A stretch of 9,348 nucleotides of DNA from positions 1 through 9,348 of the forward strand of contig JAZSQZ010000045.1 of assembly GCA_045538175.1 (NCBI GenBank), given 5' to 3'. The position numbers and the translations under genes are program-made. A model generated the notes under the pieces. That model searched no databases. It saw nothing but the letters and a program-made list of their open reading frames with translations, and was not told where the DNA came from. The DNA is from JAZSQZ01 sp045538175 (GTDB lineage: Bacteria > Bacillota > Clostridia > Christensenellales > UBA1242). Positions 1-7,757 of this stretch are shown here, piece by piece (position 1 is the first letter of the stretch; each line of letters starts with the position of its first letter).

Positions 1-273
1 GGTGGAATCAGTGTTACAGCAAACGTTTATCCAAAACAAGTTGCAAATGTAATCGACTATTGCCTAAAAGGCGAGTGGGAAAACGCAAGGAAACTTCACG
101 AAAAACTTCTTCCTGTAAACAAAGCAATGTTTATTGAAGTAAACCCTATCCCTGTTAAAGCAGCAATGGAAATTGAAGGATTGTGCGAAGGCAAGTTAAG
201 ACTTCCATTGACAACAATCGAAGACGAAAACAAAGCAAAACTTATTAACGTAATCAACGAATTTAAAAAGTAA
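1..273 (+). CDS. dapA: 4-hydroxy-tetrahydrodipicolinate synthase, C-terminal 90 residues (5' truncated by window)
   Basis: This is the 3' end of an open frame entering from the left edge in frame 1 and ending at TAA 271-273. The product is the C-terminal part of DapA, a cytoplasmic TIM-barrel aldolase of the lysine/diaminopimelate pathway that condenses pyruvate with aspartate semialdehyde. The call rests on family landmarks: GGISVTANVYP at the start of the fragment, then FIEVNPIPVK at about fragment residues 44-53, then LRLPL at 66-70, and a short final helix. The Schiff-base lysine and substrate-binding residues lie upstream of the window and cannot be checked. dapB starts 25 bases downstream on the same strand, which strongly supports the call. 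No terminator is visible in the gap, so the two are probably co-transcribed. Confidence 0.93.
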   Translation, partial: GGISVTANVYPKQVANVIDYCLKGEWENARKLHEKLLPVNKAMFIEVNPIPVKAAMEIEGLCEGKLRLPLTTIEDENKAKLINVINEFKK

Positions 274-298
274 TATTCTTTTAAACAAAGGAGCAATT

Positions 299-1054
299 AT
301 GAAAGTACTTTTAAACGGTTTTTGTGGCAAAATGGGTCAAACCATATATAATGTTAGCAAAACAATGCAAGATATCACCATTACAGAAGGTGTTGATAGA
401 CCAGAAGCAGTTGCAAATTATCCAAACTGCGAAGTAGAAATTTATGATAATATCAATGATTCAAAAAATGCAGATGTTGTAATTGACTTTTCGCATCCAA
501 ATGCACTAAAGTCAGTTTTGGATTTTTGTAAGAAAGAAAATAAACCGGTTGTCCTTGCAACAACAGGTTATAATGAAGTTGACGATAAAATGATCGAAGA
601 CTATGCAAGATTTGTTCCAATTTTTAAATCATCAAACATGAGCGAGGGTGTAAGTGTTATGTTGTCACTTATCCGTAAGGCACTTCCTATGCTTGCAGAT
701 TGGGATATTGAAATTGTAGAAAAACATCATAAACACAAAAAAGATGCACCAAGTGGCACAGCAAAGATGATGGTTAATGAAGTTTTAGATTATAGAAAAG
801 AAAGTAATGTGGTCTACGGTAGAAACCCAGAATCTCCAAAGAGAGATGACAGTGATATCGGTGTTAGTGCTATCCGTGGTGGTGGTTGTGCAGGCGAACA
901 CGAAATAGGTTTTTATTCAGATAGCGAAATCATCACAATAAAACACGAAGCTTTTTCAAGAGACATCTTTGCAAAAGGTGCCTTAAAAGCTGGTAAGTTT
1001 ATTGTTGAACAAAAACCAGGTCTTTACACAATGAGAGATATTTATAAAGACTAA
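299..1054 (+). CDS. dapB: 4-hydroxy-tetrahydrodipicolinate reductase
   Basis: The product (251 residues, normal for the family) is the cytoplasmic NAD(P)H-dependent reductase that acts after DapA to give tetrahydrodipicolinate. The N-terminal Rossmann half shows the dinucleotide loop GFCGKMG (7-13), DFSHP (63-67) and ATTGY (87-91). The C-terminal half carries the DapB signature EKHHKHKKDAPSGTA (141-155). There H143 and K147 match the catalytic His and Lys of the E. coli enzyme (H159, K163 by motif alignment). RGGGCAGEHEIGFY (193-206) is the substrate-binding and tetramer segment. The ATG at 299 is chosen because AAAGGAG at 287-293 precedes it with five bases between. The gene lies between dapA and aspartate kinase in an apparent operon. 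No regulatory site for it is visible in the window. Confidence 0.97.
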   Translation: MKVLLNGFCGKMGQTIYNVSKTMQDITITEGVDRPEAVANYPNCEVEIYDNINDSKNADVVIDFSHPNALKSVLDFCKKENKPVVLATTGYNEVDDKMIEDYARFVPIFKSSNMSEGVSVMLSLIRKALPMLADWDIEIVEKHHKHKKDAPSGTAKMMVNEVLDYRKESNVVYGRNPESPKRDDSDIGVSAIRGGGCAGEHEIGFYSDSEIITIKHEAFSRDIFAKGALKAGKFIVEQKPGLYTMRDIYKD

Positions 1055-1066
1055 GGAGAAACACAA

Positions 1067-2377
1067 ATGAGTATAGTTTGTAAATTTGGTGGCACATCTC
1101 TTGCGAACGCCGAAAATATTATGAAGGTAAAAGAGATTGTAAAATCCAATATTGAGAGAAAATTTGTCGTCGTTTCTGCACCTGGAAAGAGAAGTAAGGA
1201 CGACATTAAGATAACCGATTGCCTAATTGAATGTTATAATTTATCAAAAAAAGGTGAATGCTATGCAAACACCCTTGGTATCATAAAAGAAAGGTTTAAT
1301 GGGTTAAAAACCGAGTTAAATGTAAAAATCGACTTGGATAAAGATTTTGAAAAACTTGAAGAAGCAATTGCAAAACACGAAGATTATGATTACATAGTAT
1401 CCCGTGGAGAATATTTTTCAGCACGCATTATTTCAAAGTTTTTTGGATTCAAATTTGTTGATGCAAGTTCAATTATCGTGTTTGGTGAAGATGGGAAAGT
1501 CGACCTTGATGTAACACAAGACTTGGTAAACGAGCATATGACAGAAGACTATGTTGTTGTCCCTGGTTTTTACGGTATAGATAAAACAGGTGCAATCAAA
1601 GTTTTCTCTCGTGGGGGCTCTGACCTTAGTGGTGCAATTTTGGCAAATGCACTCAAATGTGAAATTTACGAAAATTGGACAGATGTTGATGGTTTCTTAG
1701 CATCAGACCCAAAACTTATCGATAATCCACCTGTAATCAAAACTCTAACTTATCACGAGTTAAGAGAGTTGAGTTATATGGGCGCAACTGTACTTCACCC
1801 AAGTTGCACAGGTTTCCTAAAAGATAAGGGTATCGCAATAAATTTAAGAAACACCTTCAACCCTGAAAGCGAAGGCAGTATGATTGTCCCAGACGACAAT
1901 TTTGAAAAGTCTAACACAATCACAGGCATCGCAGGTCAAAAGGGCTTTACAATATTACATTTAGAAAAATATGACTTAAACGAAAGTCTAGGTCTTATCG
2001 AAACAATCGCAAAGATTTTTAAAAAGCATAAAGTTTCAATTGAGCATATTCCAACAGGCATTGACTCTGTTTCAATAATATTCAAATCAAAAAATCTTAA
2101 AGAAGAAGTTTTAAACGAAATTCAAAACGACTTGATTGAAGAGATTATTCCAGACAAAATGCAAATTATCGAAAGCGTTGCACTTATTTCTGTTGTAGGT
2201 AACGCACTTAGAAATAACTTTATGTTAGAAAGAAAGGCGTTTGAAAGCGTATTTATGTGTGATGTCGAACTTCTAACAGTAAATAAAGGTGCAAAAGGAA
2301 TATCAATTATTTTTGGTGTTGCTGAAGAAAACTTCAAGCAAGTATCAAGAAGTTTGTTTGTAAATTTAATTAGATAA
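1067..2377 (+). CDS. lysC: Aspartate kinase, monofunctional, with two C-terminal ACT domains
   Basis: Aspartate kinase phosphorylates aspartate with ATP, the committing step toward lysine, diaminopimelate, threonine and methionine. The N-terminal amino-acid-kinase domain (about 1-280) has KFGGTS (6-11), SRGEYFSA (112-119), SRGGSDLSGA (181-190), TDVDGFLASDP (205-215) and GATVLHPS (239-246), all catalytic or nucleotide-binding landmarks. About 150 further residues fit a tandem ACT pair, roughly 291-355 and 369-430, the usual site of allosteric control by lysine and/or threonine. Which effector acts cannot be read from the sequence. No homoserine dehydrogenase domain follows, so the enzyme is monofunctional. 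Its Shine-Dalgarno TAAGGAG (1052-1058) overlaps the dapB stop, which suggests coupled translation. The length of 436 fits the class that includes B. subtilis YclM. The symbol lysC is a family-level choice. Confidence 0.95.
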   Translation: MSIVCKFGGTSLANAENIMKVKEIVKSNIERKFVVVSAPGKRSKDDIKITDCLIECYNLSKKGECYANTLGIIKERFNGLKTELNVKIDLDKDFEKLEEAIAKHEDYDYIVSRGEYFSARIISKFFGFKFVDASSIIVFGEDGKVDLDVTQDLVNEHMTEDYVVVPGFYGIDKTGAIKVFSRGGSDLSGAILANALKCEIYENWTDVDGFLASDPKLIDNPPVIKTLTYHELRELSYMGATVLHPSCTGFLKDKGIAINLRNTFNPESEGSMIVPDDNFEKSNTITGIAGQKGFTILHLEKYDLNESLGLIETIAKIFKKHKVSIEHIPTGIDSVSIIFKSKNLKEEVLNEIQNDLIEEIIPDKMQIIESVALISVVGNALRNNFMLERKAFESVFMCDVELLTVNKGAKGISIIFGVAEENFKQVSRSLFVNLIR

Positions 2378-2405
2378 AAGGCAAGTTTTTGCCTTTTATT
2401 TTTTT
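2374..2405 (+). terminator. Rho-independent terminator after lysC
   Basis: AAAAGGCAA (2376-2384) pairs perfectly with TTGCCTTTT (2389-2397) around a four-base loop GTTT. Two more A-T pairs (2375/2398 and 2374/2399) extend the stem to 11 bp. A run of T (2399-2405) follows directly. The stem starts inside the last codons of lysC, so the stop codon itself is part of the hairpin. This marks the end of the dapA-dapB-lysC transcript. Confidence 0.88.
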
Positions 2406-2448
2406 CTATATATTATTATATTTATTTTATATAAACTTAAATATTTGC

Positions 2449-2477
2449 TTGTTTATTCTTGTTTTTTTGTGTATAAT
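2449..2477 (+). promoter_or_regulatory. Putative sigma-A-type promoter for the plsX-rnc-smc-ftsY operon
   Basis: A perfect -10 hexamer TATAAT (2472-2477) lies 23 bases before the plsX ATG. Seventeen bases upstream is a weak -35, TTGTTT (2449-2454), matching TTGACA at only three of six positions. Transcription would start near 2484, leaving a short leader that holds the ribosome binding site AGGAGG (2490-2495), five bases before the ATG. The sequence between the terminator and this promoter (2406-2448) is almost pure A/T. I see no operator palindrome there. The position just after a terminator and before a gene supports the call. The -35 is uncertain. Confidence 0.7.
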
Positions 2478-2500
2478 CTAATATTGTTTAGGAGGCCTAT

Positions 2501-3517
2501 ATGAGAAAAATCGTTATAGATGCTGAAGGTGGCGATTATGCACCATACGAAGCAGTAAAAGCAGCAATAACTGCAGCTGATTTGTATGATGATTTACATA
2601 TAATTTTAACAGGTAGAAAAGATAAGATTAACGAAGTTATCGCAGAATCTGAATATATGGGCAACTCAATCGAAGTTGTAGATTGCGACGAAATAATCAC
2701 AAACGATGATGTCCCAACAGAAGCAATTAAGAAAAAAACAAATTCTTCACTTGTAAAAGCCTTTGAAATTTTAAAAAGCAATGAAGACGTTGTTGGACTA
2801 ATATCTGCCGGTAGCACAGGGGCAGTCCTTACAGGTGCATTTTTAAAAGTCGGCAGAATAAAGGGTGTATCTCGTCCTGCACTTTGTCCAATTCTTCCAA
2901 CAGAAGATGGTGGTAAAGTTATGCTTATGGACGCTGGTGCAAATGTAGACTGTAAACCAATCAATATCTGTCACTTTGCTTTAATGGCAAGTGCATATAT
3001 GAAAAAGGTTTGTGGAATCGAAAATCCAAGGGTTGCACTTTTAAGTATCGGTACAGAAGATAAAAAAGGAAACGAATTTACACATCAATGTTTTGCAGAA
3101 CTTAAAAAACTTCCAATCAACTTTGTTGGAAATATGGAAGCAAGAGATTTTATGAGTGGGAAATATGATGTCGTTGTAACCGATGGTTTTAATGGTAATG
3201 TCTTACTTAAAACAGTTGAAGGCACAGCATCATTTATTATGAAACAATTAAAACAACAATTCACATCAAAACTCTCAAACAAAATTGGTGCATTGTTCCT
3301 AAAGAAATCTTTATACGAACTTAAAAACAGACTTGATTTTAATAACTATGGTGGTTCACCATTTTTAGGTGCAAAAAAGATTGTTATTAAAAATCACGGT
3401 GCAAGCGACTATATGGCTTTTGTTAAAGCAATCGACCAAGTTATGACAATGGCAGAAAACGATTTGTGTGGCACAATCGAAGAAGAAATTGCAAATGTAG
3501 AAATTACGGAGTCATAA
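2501..3517 (+). CDS. plsX: Phosphate acyltransferase PlsX
   Basis: PlsX (338 residues, typical length) transfers an acyl group from acyl-ACP to inorganic phosphate. The acyl-phosphate is used by PlsY at the membrane to begin phospholipid synthesis. Landmarks in order are GGDYAP (10-15), ISAGSTGA (101-108), MDAGANVDCKP (143-153), SIGTEDKKGNE (182-192), VGNMEARD (209-216), VVTDGFNGNVLLKTVEG (225-241) and YGGSPFLGAKKIVIKNHG (283-300). The ATG at 2501 is fixed by AGGAGG five bases upstream. One oddity is that the first glycine motif reads DAEGGD rather than the usual DAMGGD. The stop codon TAA shares its last A with the ATG of rnc, so translation is probably coupled. The fabD-fabG-acpP genes that often follow plsX are not here. 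Confidence 0.96.
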   Translation: MRKIVIDAEGGDYAPYEAVKAAITAADLYDDLHIILTGRKDKINEVIAESEYMGNSIEVVDCDEIITNDDVPTEAIKKKTNSSLVKAFEILKSNEDVVGLISAGSTGAVLTGAFLKVGRIKGVSRPALCPILPTEDGGKVMLMDAGANVDCKPINICHFALMASAYMKKVCGIENPRVALLSIGTEDKKGNEFTHQCFAELKKLPINFVGNMEARDFMSGKYDVVVTDGFNGNVLLKTVEGTASFIMKQLKQQFTSKLSNKIGALFLKKSLYELKNRLDFNNYGGSPFLGAKKIVIKNHGASDYMAFVKAIDQVMTMAENDLCGTIEEEIANVEITES

Positions 3518-4155
3518 TGCAAGAAGTCGAAAACATAATAGGGTATACATTTAAAAACAAAGATTTGTTAAATCAAGCCTTTATACATTCATCTTACGGA
3601 AACGAGTTTTTGGTCGAATGTTATGAAAAGTTAGAGTTTTTAGGTGATAGCGTATTATCTCTTGTTATAAGCGAAGAACTTATGAATCACTTTTCTTTTA
3701 AAGAAGGGGAGATGACAAAACTTAGAGCATACATTGTAAGTTCAAAAAACCTTTCAGGGATAATTGAAAACTTAGGGCTTGATAAATACATTAAGTTTGG
3801 AAAGAGTATGAAAAACCAGCACAATCTTCCGTCAGTAAATGGTGACATTTTTGAAAGTGTGCTAGGGGCTATATATCTTGACAGTGATTTTAATAAAGCA
3901 AAGGAATTTGTTTTAAAAAATATCGATGTTAAAAACTATCTTAACATCAAAAATGATTATAAAACAATGCTTCAAGAAATTGTACAAGGCGAAGGTGGTA
4001 AGATTTCTTACAACACAAACCAAGTTGAAAATGATACAAATTTTAAGGCAGAAGTTTTAATAAATGGAATTGTAGTTTCAACTGCAATCTCTACATCAAA
4101 AAAAGCAGCAGAAACACTTGCTGCAGAAATTGCAATAAAAAAACTACAAGGATAA
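3517..4155 (+). CDS. rnc: Ribonuclease III
   Basis: RNase III is the cytoplasmic endonuclease that cuts double-stranded RNA, including rRNA precursors and some mRNAs. The catalytic domain (about 1-140) has the signature EKLEFLGDS (37-45) and GDIFESVLGA (109-118). E40, D44, D110 and E113 occupy the four metal-binding positions, so the enzyme looks active. A dsRNA-binding domain follows from DYKTMLQE (147-154) to the end, with FKAEVLINGIVV and SKKAAETLAA. It lacks the usual GxG just before SKK. An open frame extends upstream to an ATG at 3466, but the start at 3517 is preferred. It has GGAG at 3508-3511, overlaps the plsX stop as TAATG, and gives the standard N-terminus MQEVENIIGY. The length of 212 is slightly short for the family. 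smc follows after 12 bases. Confidence 0.96.
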   Translation: MQEVENIIGYTFKNKDLLNQAFIHSSYGNEFLVECYEKLEFLGDSVLSLVISEELMNHFSFKEGEMTKLRAYIVSSKNLSGIIENLGLDKYIKFGKSMKNQHNLPSVNGDIFESVLGAIYLDSDFNKAKEFVLKNIDVKNYLNIKNDYKTMLQEIVQGEGGKISYNTNQVENDTNFKAEVLINGIVVSTAISTSKKAAETLAAEIAIKKLQG

Positions 4156-4167
4156 AAGGAAAAAGCA

Positions 4168-7100
4168 ATGAATTTTAAGAAAATTGAGCTAGCAGGATTT
4201 AAATCATTTGCCGACAGACTTGAAATTAGATTCGAGCCTGGTATTACAGCGATTGTTGGGCCAAATGGTTGCGGAAAATCTAACGTTGCTGATGCTATTA
4301 GATGGGTTTTAGGTGAACAAAGTTCAAAAAACCTTAGAGGTAGCAGTATGCAAGATGTTATCTTTAATGGTACCGAAAAGAGAAAGAGTTTGTCTTACTG
4401 CGAAGTTTCTCTTCTTTTTGATAACACTCAAAAACACTTTAACCTTGATTTTGACGAAATCAAACTTACAAGAAAGTTGTTTAGATCTGGCGAGAGTGAA
4501 TATTTAATCAACAATACACCTTGTCGTCTAAAGGACATTGTAAACGCTTTACATAACTCTGGTCTTGGTAAAGAAGGTTATTCTATTATCGGTCAAGGTA
4601 AGGTTGAAGAAATCATCAGTGCAAAACCAGAAAACAGAAGGGCAATCTTTGAAGATGCTGCAGGTATTTCAAAATTTAAACAAAGAAAAACTGAAGCAGA
4701 AAGAAAACTTCAACACACACAAGAAAACCTTTCTCGTGCACAAGACGTTATTGCAGAACAAGAAAGACAACTTGGACCATTAAAAAGACAAGCAGAAAAC
4801 GCTAAGAAATATCTTGAATTTAAGGAACAATTAAAGCATTTTGAAGTAAACACTTATGTTTATCAATACGATAACGCAAGTGACAAAAAACAAGGGATTC
4901 AAGAAAAAATTGATGGACTTGTTGACGCTTTAAACTTAAAACAAAACGAATTTGAGAAAACAACTGTAAACTACAATAAAAATATGGAAGAAGTTTCTCA
5001 AATTGACACAAAACTTCGAGAATTAAATAATCAAATCTTAGAATTAACCGTTGGTATCGAAAAGAGAACAGGTGAAACTAACGTTATAAGAGAAAGAATT
5101 AAGTTCTTGCTTGAAGAAAAAGAGTCCTTAACACAAGATGTTGAAAGAGAAAAACTAAACCGTGCAAACGCAGAAGTTCAACTTGAGGCAACACAAAAGC
5201 ACAAAGAAGAACAAACAAATAAACTTGCACAACTTAAAAACAAGTTAGAAGATATTACACAAAAGTATTTAGATATTGTCGATGTCTTAACGAGAAACGA
5301 AAACGAAGTTAATCAAAGACAAAAAGAAATGCTTAATGAAATGTCACGTCTTGCTGACATCAAAACAAACCTTTCAGCACTTAATGCTCAAAAGGACGCA
5401 TACGCTGCAAACTTAGAAGAAACAACAAAGAAAATCAAAATTACACAAGATAAGATTGCAGAAAAGGTTGAAGAACAAAAGAAGGCACAAGTTGCACACG
5501 AAGATGCTCAAAAGATATATAGTGACTTACAAACAAAAGAGCAAAATTTGGCAACCGAACTTGACAACACGCAAATTGAATATAGTGATGTTAGTGATAA
5601 ACTCGTAAACTATAATTCAAATATTCAAATTCTTCAAAACAGAAAGAAAGTTTTAGAAGATATGCAAAGAGATTACGAAGGTTTCAACTATACCGTAAAA
5701 CGTCTTATGCAAGATAGTGATGTCAACAAAGAACTTGGCAAAAAGATTATTGGTCTTGTTGCAAATTCAATGACAATTCCAAACGGCTTTGAAACAGCAA
5801 TTGAAGTAGCCTTAGGTGGCGCAATTCAAGATATCATTACAAAAAATGAAGAAGACAGTAAGTATCTTATCAATTACTTAAAAGCAAACAACCTAGGCCG
5901 TGCAACATTCTTGCCAATTGCAACAATGAAGCCAAAATACTTAAACGAAACAGAACAAAGAGCTGTCAAAGTTAAAAATTGTTATGGTGTTGCAAGTTCA
6001 ATCATTAAGTTTGATCCTGCACTTAAAAACGTTTTTGATAGTTTGCTTGGAAGGACAGTTGTCGTAAATACAATTGACGATGCAACTTCTCTTGCTAGAA
6101 CTTGTGGTTTTACATTTAAGATTGTAACACTAGATGGCGACGTTATCAGCACTCAAGGTTCAATGTCCGGTGGTAGTAAGAAAGCTATCACATCAAATAT
6201 CTTGATGAGAGATAATGAAATCGAAACATTAGGTAAACAATTAGAAGAAACTGTCTTAAAACAAAAAGAAGCAACAAACAAGAAAAATGAATTAGTTGCA
6301 AAAATTGAAAAAACAAAGAGAGAACTTCAAGAAGTTAGAAATTCTCTTGTTAGTGCTCAAGTTAACGACGCAAGAGCAAGTCAATTGTTACAACAAGTTA
6401 ATATCTATATAGAAGAGTTAAATAAAGAGTTAAAATCATTAAACGATGAAAAAACATCACTTTCTTCACGTATAGAAGTTCTTGATTCAGCAATTGCAGC
6501 AGCAGGCTCAGGGGACTCACAAGAAGTCGACATCAATAAAGATACAAATGTGGAATTTGAAGCACAACAAAAAGAGTTTGCAAAACTTCGTGCAGATAGA
6601 GATACATATCACGAAGAAATGACTAATATAAAAATCTCTGTTGCAGGTATTGAAGGTGACTTAGTTTCAATTGAAAGCGAAATCGCAAGACTTACAAAGT
6701 ATATTGAAGACTCTGTTACAAAAATGCATCAACTTGTAGAAAACTTAAATAGAACAAACGAAACTATTTCAGTTGCACAAGGGGAAGTGGATATACAAAA
6801 ACAAGATGCAGAAACAAAAGAAATTCAAATTGCTATAAATAAAGCAAAAGAAGAACTTTCTGCAATCGATGTAAACAAACAAAAACTTCAAGCAGAAATT
6901 AAAGTATTAGACGATGCAAGGTCAGTCCTTATGGGTGAAATAAACGCATTGTCAGAAAGAAAGTATCAAGAAGAAGCAAACCTTGCAAAAGTTGATACAG
7001 ATATCGAAATTATGCAAGAGAAGATTTTTGAAGATTACGAACTTACATATGCATCTTGCTTGCAATATAAAGTAGAAAACTACGACTTAGAAAATGGTCT

Positions 7101-7752
7101 TATCGAAACAGGCAGATTAAAGAAAGAAATATCAAAACTTGGAAATGTCAACGTAAACGCTATTGAAGACTGCAAAGACCTTCTTGAAAGATACGAAACA
7201 TTGACAACACAAGCAAACGACTTGATTACTGCAAAAGAAGACCTTGAACAAATTATTAAAGAATTATCAGTTGAAATGCTTACAAAATTTGAAGAAGCAT
7301 TTACAAAGATTCAAACAAACTTCAGTCAAGTTTTCAAAGAATTGTTTGGTGGCGGAAACGCAAGACTTCAATTAACCGAAAGTGAAGATCCACTTGAAGC
7401 AGGTGTTGAAATTGTTGCTGAACCACCTGGCAAAAAATTACAAAGCATTACACTTTTAAGTGGTGGAGAGAAAGCATTAACTGCTATTGCAATCTTGTTT
7501 GCAATATTAAAACTTCGTCCAATGCCTTTCTGCTTACTTGACGAAATCGAAGCAGCGTTAGACGAAACAAACGTTGAGAGATTTGCAAGTTATCTTAAGA
7601 ATTTCTCAAAAGAAACACAATTCATTGTTATCACACACAGAAAGCCAACAATGGTACTTGCTGACTCATTGTATGGTGTTACAATGGAAGAAAAGGGTGT
7701 TTCAAAACTTGTTTCTGTTAAACTTAGTGAAGCAGTTAAAAATGCAAAATAA
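4168..7752 (+). CDS. smc: Chromosome segregation and condensation ATPase SMC
   Basis: SMC forms a dimeric ring that, with ScpA and ScpB (not in this window), compacts and separates chromosomes. At 1194 residues it is full length. The N-terminal ATPase half has Walker A GPNGCGKSN (31-39) and the Q-loop segment GQGKVEEIISAKPENRR. A long Gln/Glu/Lys-rich coiled coil follows, then a hinge at roughly 518-672 with GLGG-type motifs (ALGGAIQDII and QGSMSGGSKK). A returning coiled coil leads to the C-terminal ATPase half, with signature motif LLSGGEK (1096-1102), Walker B FCLLDE (1121-1126, catalytic E1126), D-loop ALDETN and the H-loop VITHRK near 1154-1159. A short Gly/Ser-containing break lies near 774-792 in the second arm. 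The ribosome binding site AAAGGA (4155-4160) starts at the last base of the rnc stop. The gene is intact. Confidence 0.98.
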   Translation: MNFKKIELAGFKSFADRLEIRFEPGITAIVGPNGCGKSNVADAIRWVLGEQSSKNLRGSSMQDVIFNGTEKRKSLSYCEVSLLFDNTQKHFNLDFDEIKLTRKLFRSGESEYLINNTPCRLKDIVNALHNSGLGKEGYSIIGQGKVEEIISAKPENRRAIFEDAAGISKFKQRKTEAERKLQHTQENLSRAQDVIAEQERQLGPLKRQAENAKKYLEFKEQLKHFEVNTYVYQYDNASDKKQGIQEKIDGLVDALNLKQNEFEKTTVNYNKNMEEVSQIDTKLRELNNQILELTVGIEKRTGETNVIRERIKFLLEEKESLTQDVEREKLNRANAEVQLEATQKHKEEQTNKLAQLKNKLEDITQKYLDIVDVLTRNENEVNQRQKEMLNEMSRLADIKTNLSALNAQKDAYAANLEETTKKIKITQDKIAEKVEEQKKAQVAHEDAQKIYSDLQTKEQNLATELDNTQIEYSDVSDKLVNYNSNIQILQNRKKVLEDMQRDYEGFNYTVKRLMQDSDVNKELGKKIIGLVANSMTIPNGFETAIEVALGGAIQDIITKNEEDSKYLINYLKANNLGRATFLPIATMKPKYLNETEQRAVKVKNCYGVASSIIKFDPALKNVFDSLLGRTVVVNTIDDATSLARTCGFTFKIVTLDGDVISTQGSMSGGSKKAITSNILMRDNEIETLGKQLEETVLKQKEATNKKNELVAKIEKTKRELQEVRNSLVSAQVNDARASQLLQQVNIYIEELNKELKSLNDEKTSLSSRIEVLDSAIAAAGSGDSQEVDINKDTNVEFEAQQKEFAKLRADRDTYHEEMTNIKISVAGIEGDLVSIESEIARLTKYIEDSVTKMHQLVENLNRTNETISVAQGEVDIQKQDAETKEIQIAINKAKEELSAIDVNKQKLQAEIKVLDDARSVLMGEINALSERKYQEEANLAKVDTDIEIMQEKIFEDYELTYASCLQYKVENYDLENGLIETGRLKKEISKLGNVNVNAIEDCKDLLERYETLTTQANDLITAKEDLEQIIKELSVEMLTKFEEAFTKIQTNFSQVFKELFGGGNARLQLTESEDPLEAGVEIVAEPPGKKLQSITLLSGGEKALTAIAILFAILKLRPMPFCLLDEIEAALDETNVERFASYLKNFSKETQFIVITHRKPTMVLADSLYGVTMEEKGVSKLVSVKLSEAVKNAK

Positions 7753-7757
7753 TAATT

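Noticed and set aside
2406..2448. Very A/T-rich tract between terminator and promoter, considered as an operator or riboswitch
   Set aside because: No palindrome, conserved leader fold or repeat was found, and the space is too small for a riboswitch. It may be no more than an AT-rich upstream element.
2536..2964. Minus-strand open frame of 142 codons opposite plsX
   Set aside because: It lies wholly within the conserved plsX coding region, shows no recognisable motif and has low-complexity Ser/Ile/Thr content typical of an antisense shadow. Other minus-strand frames at 96-296, 2122-2337, 3085-3282, 4820-5011 and 8411-8656 were rejected for the same reason.
3466..3516. Longer upstream start for rnc giving 17 extra residues
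   Set aside because: The extra residues (Arg/Cys/Asn-rich) do not resemble RNase III and overlap the plsX coding end. The start at 3517 has its own GGAG and gives the standard family N-terminus.
3925..3948. 8-bp inverted repeat GATGTTAA / TTAACATC within rnc
   Set aside because: The arms are AT-rich and lie in the linker between the catalytic and RNA-binding domains. With the base composition here, a chance origin is likely.
4313..4783. Short plus-strand frames inside smc (4313-4507, 4565-4783) and across its end (7574-7780)
   Set aside because: These are out-of-frame readings of smc, which is intact and full length across these stretches. They have no ribosome binding site or domain.
4900..7200. 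Repeated Gln/Glu/Lys-rich words in smc, considered as DNA repeats
   Set aside because: They follow from coiled-coil composition and biased codon use (CAA, GAA, AAA), without an exact repeat unit or spacing.
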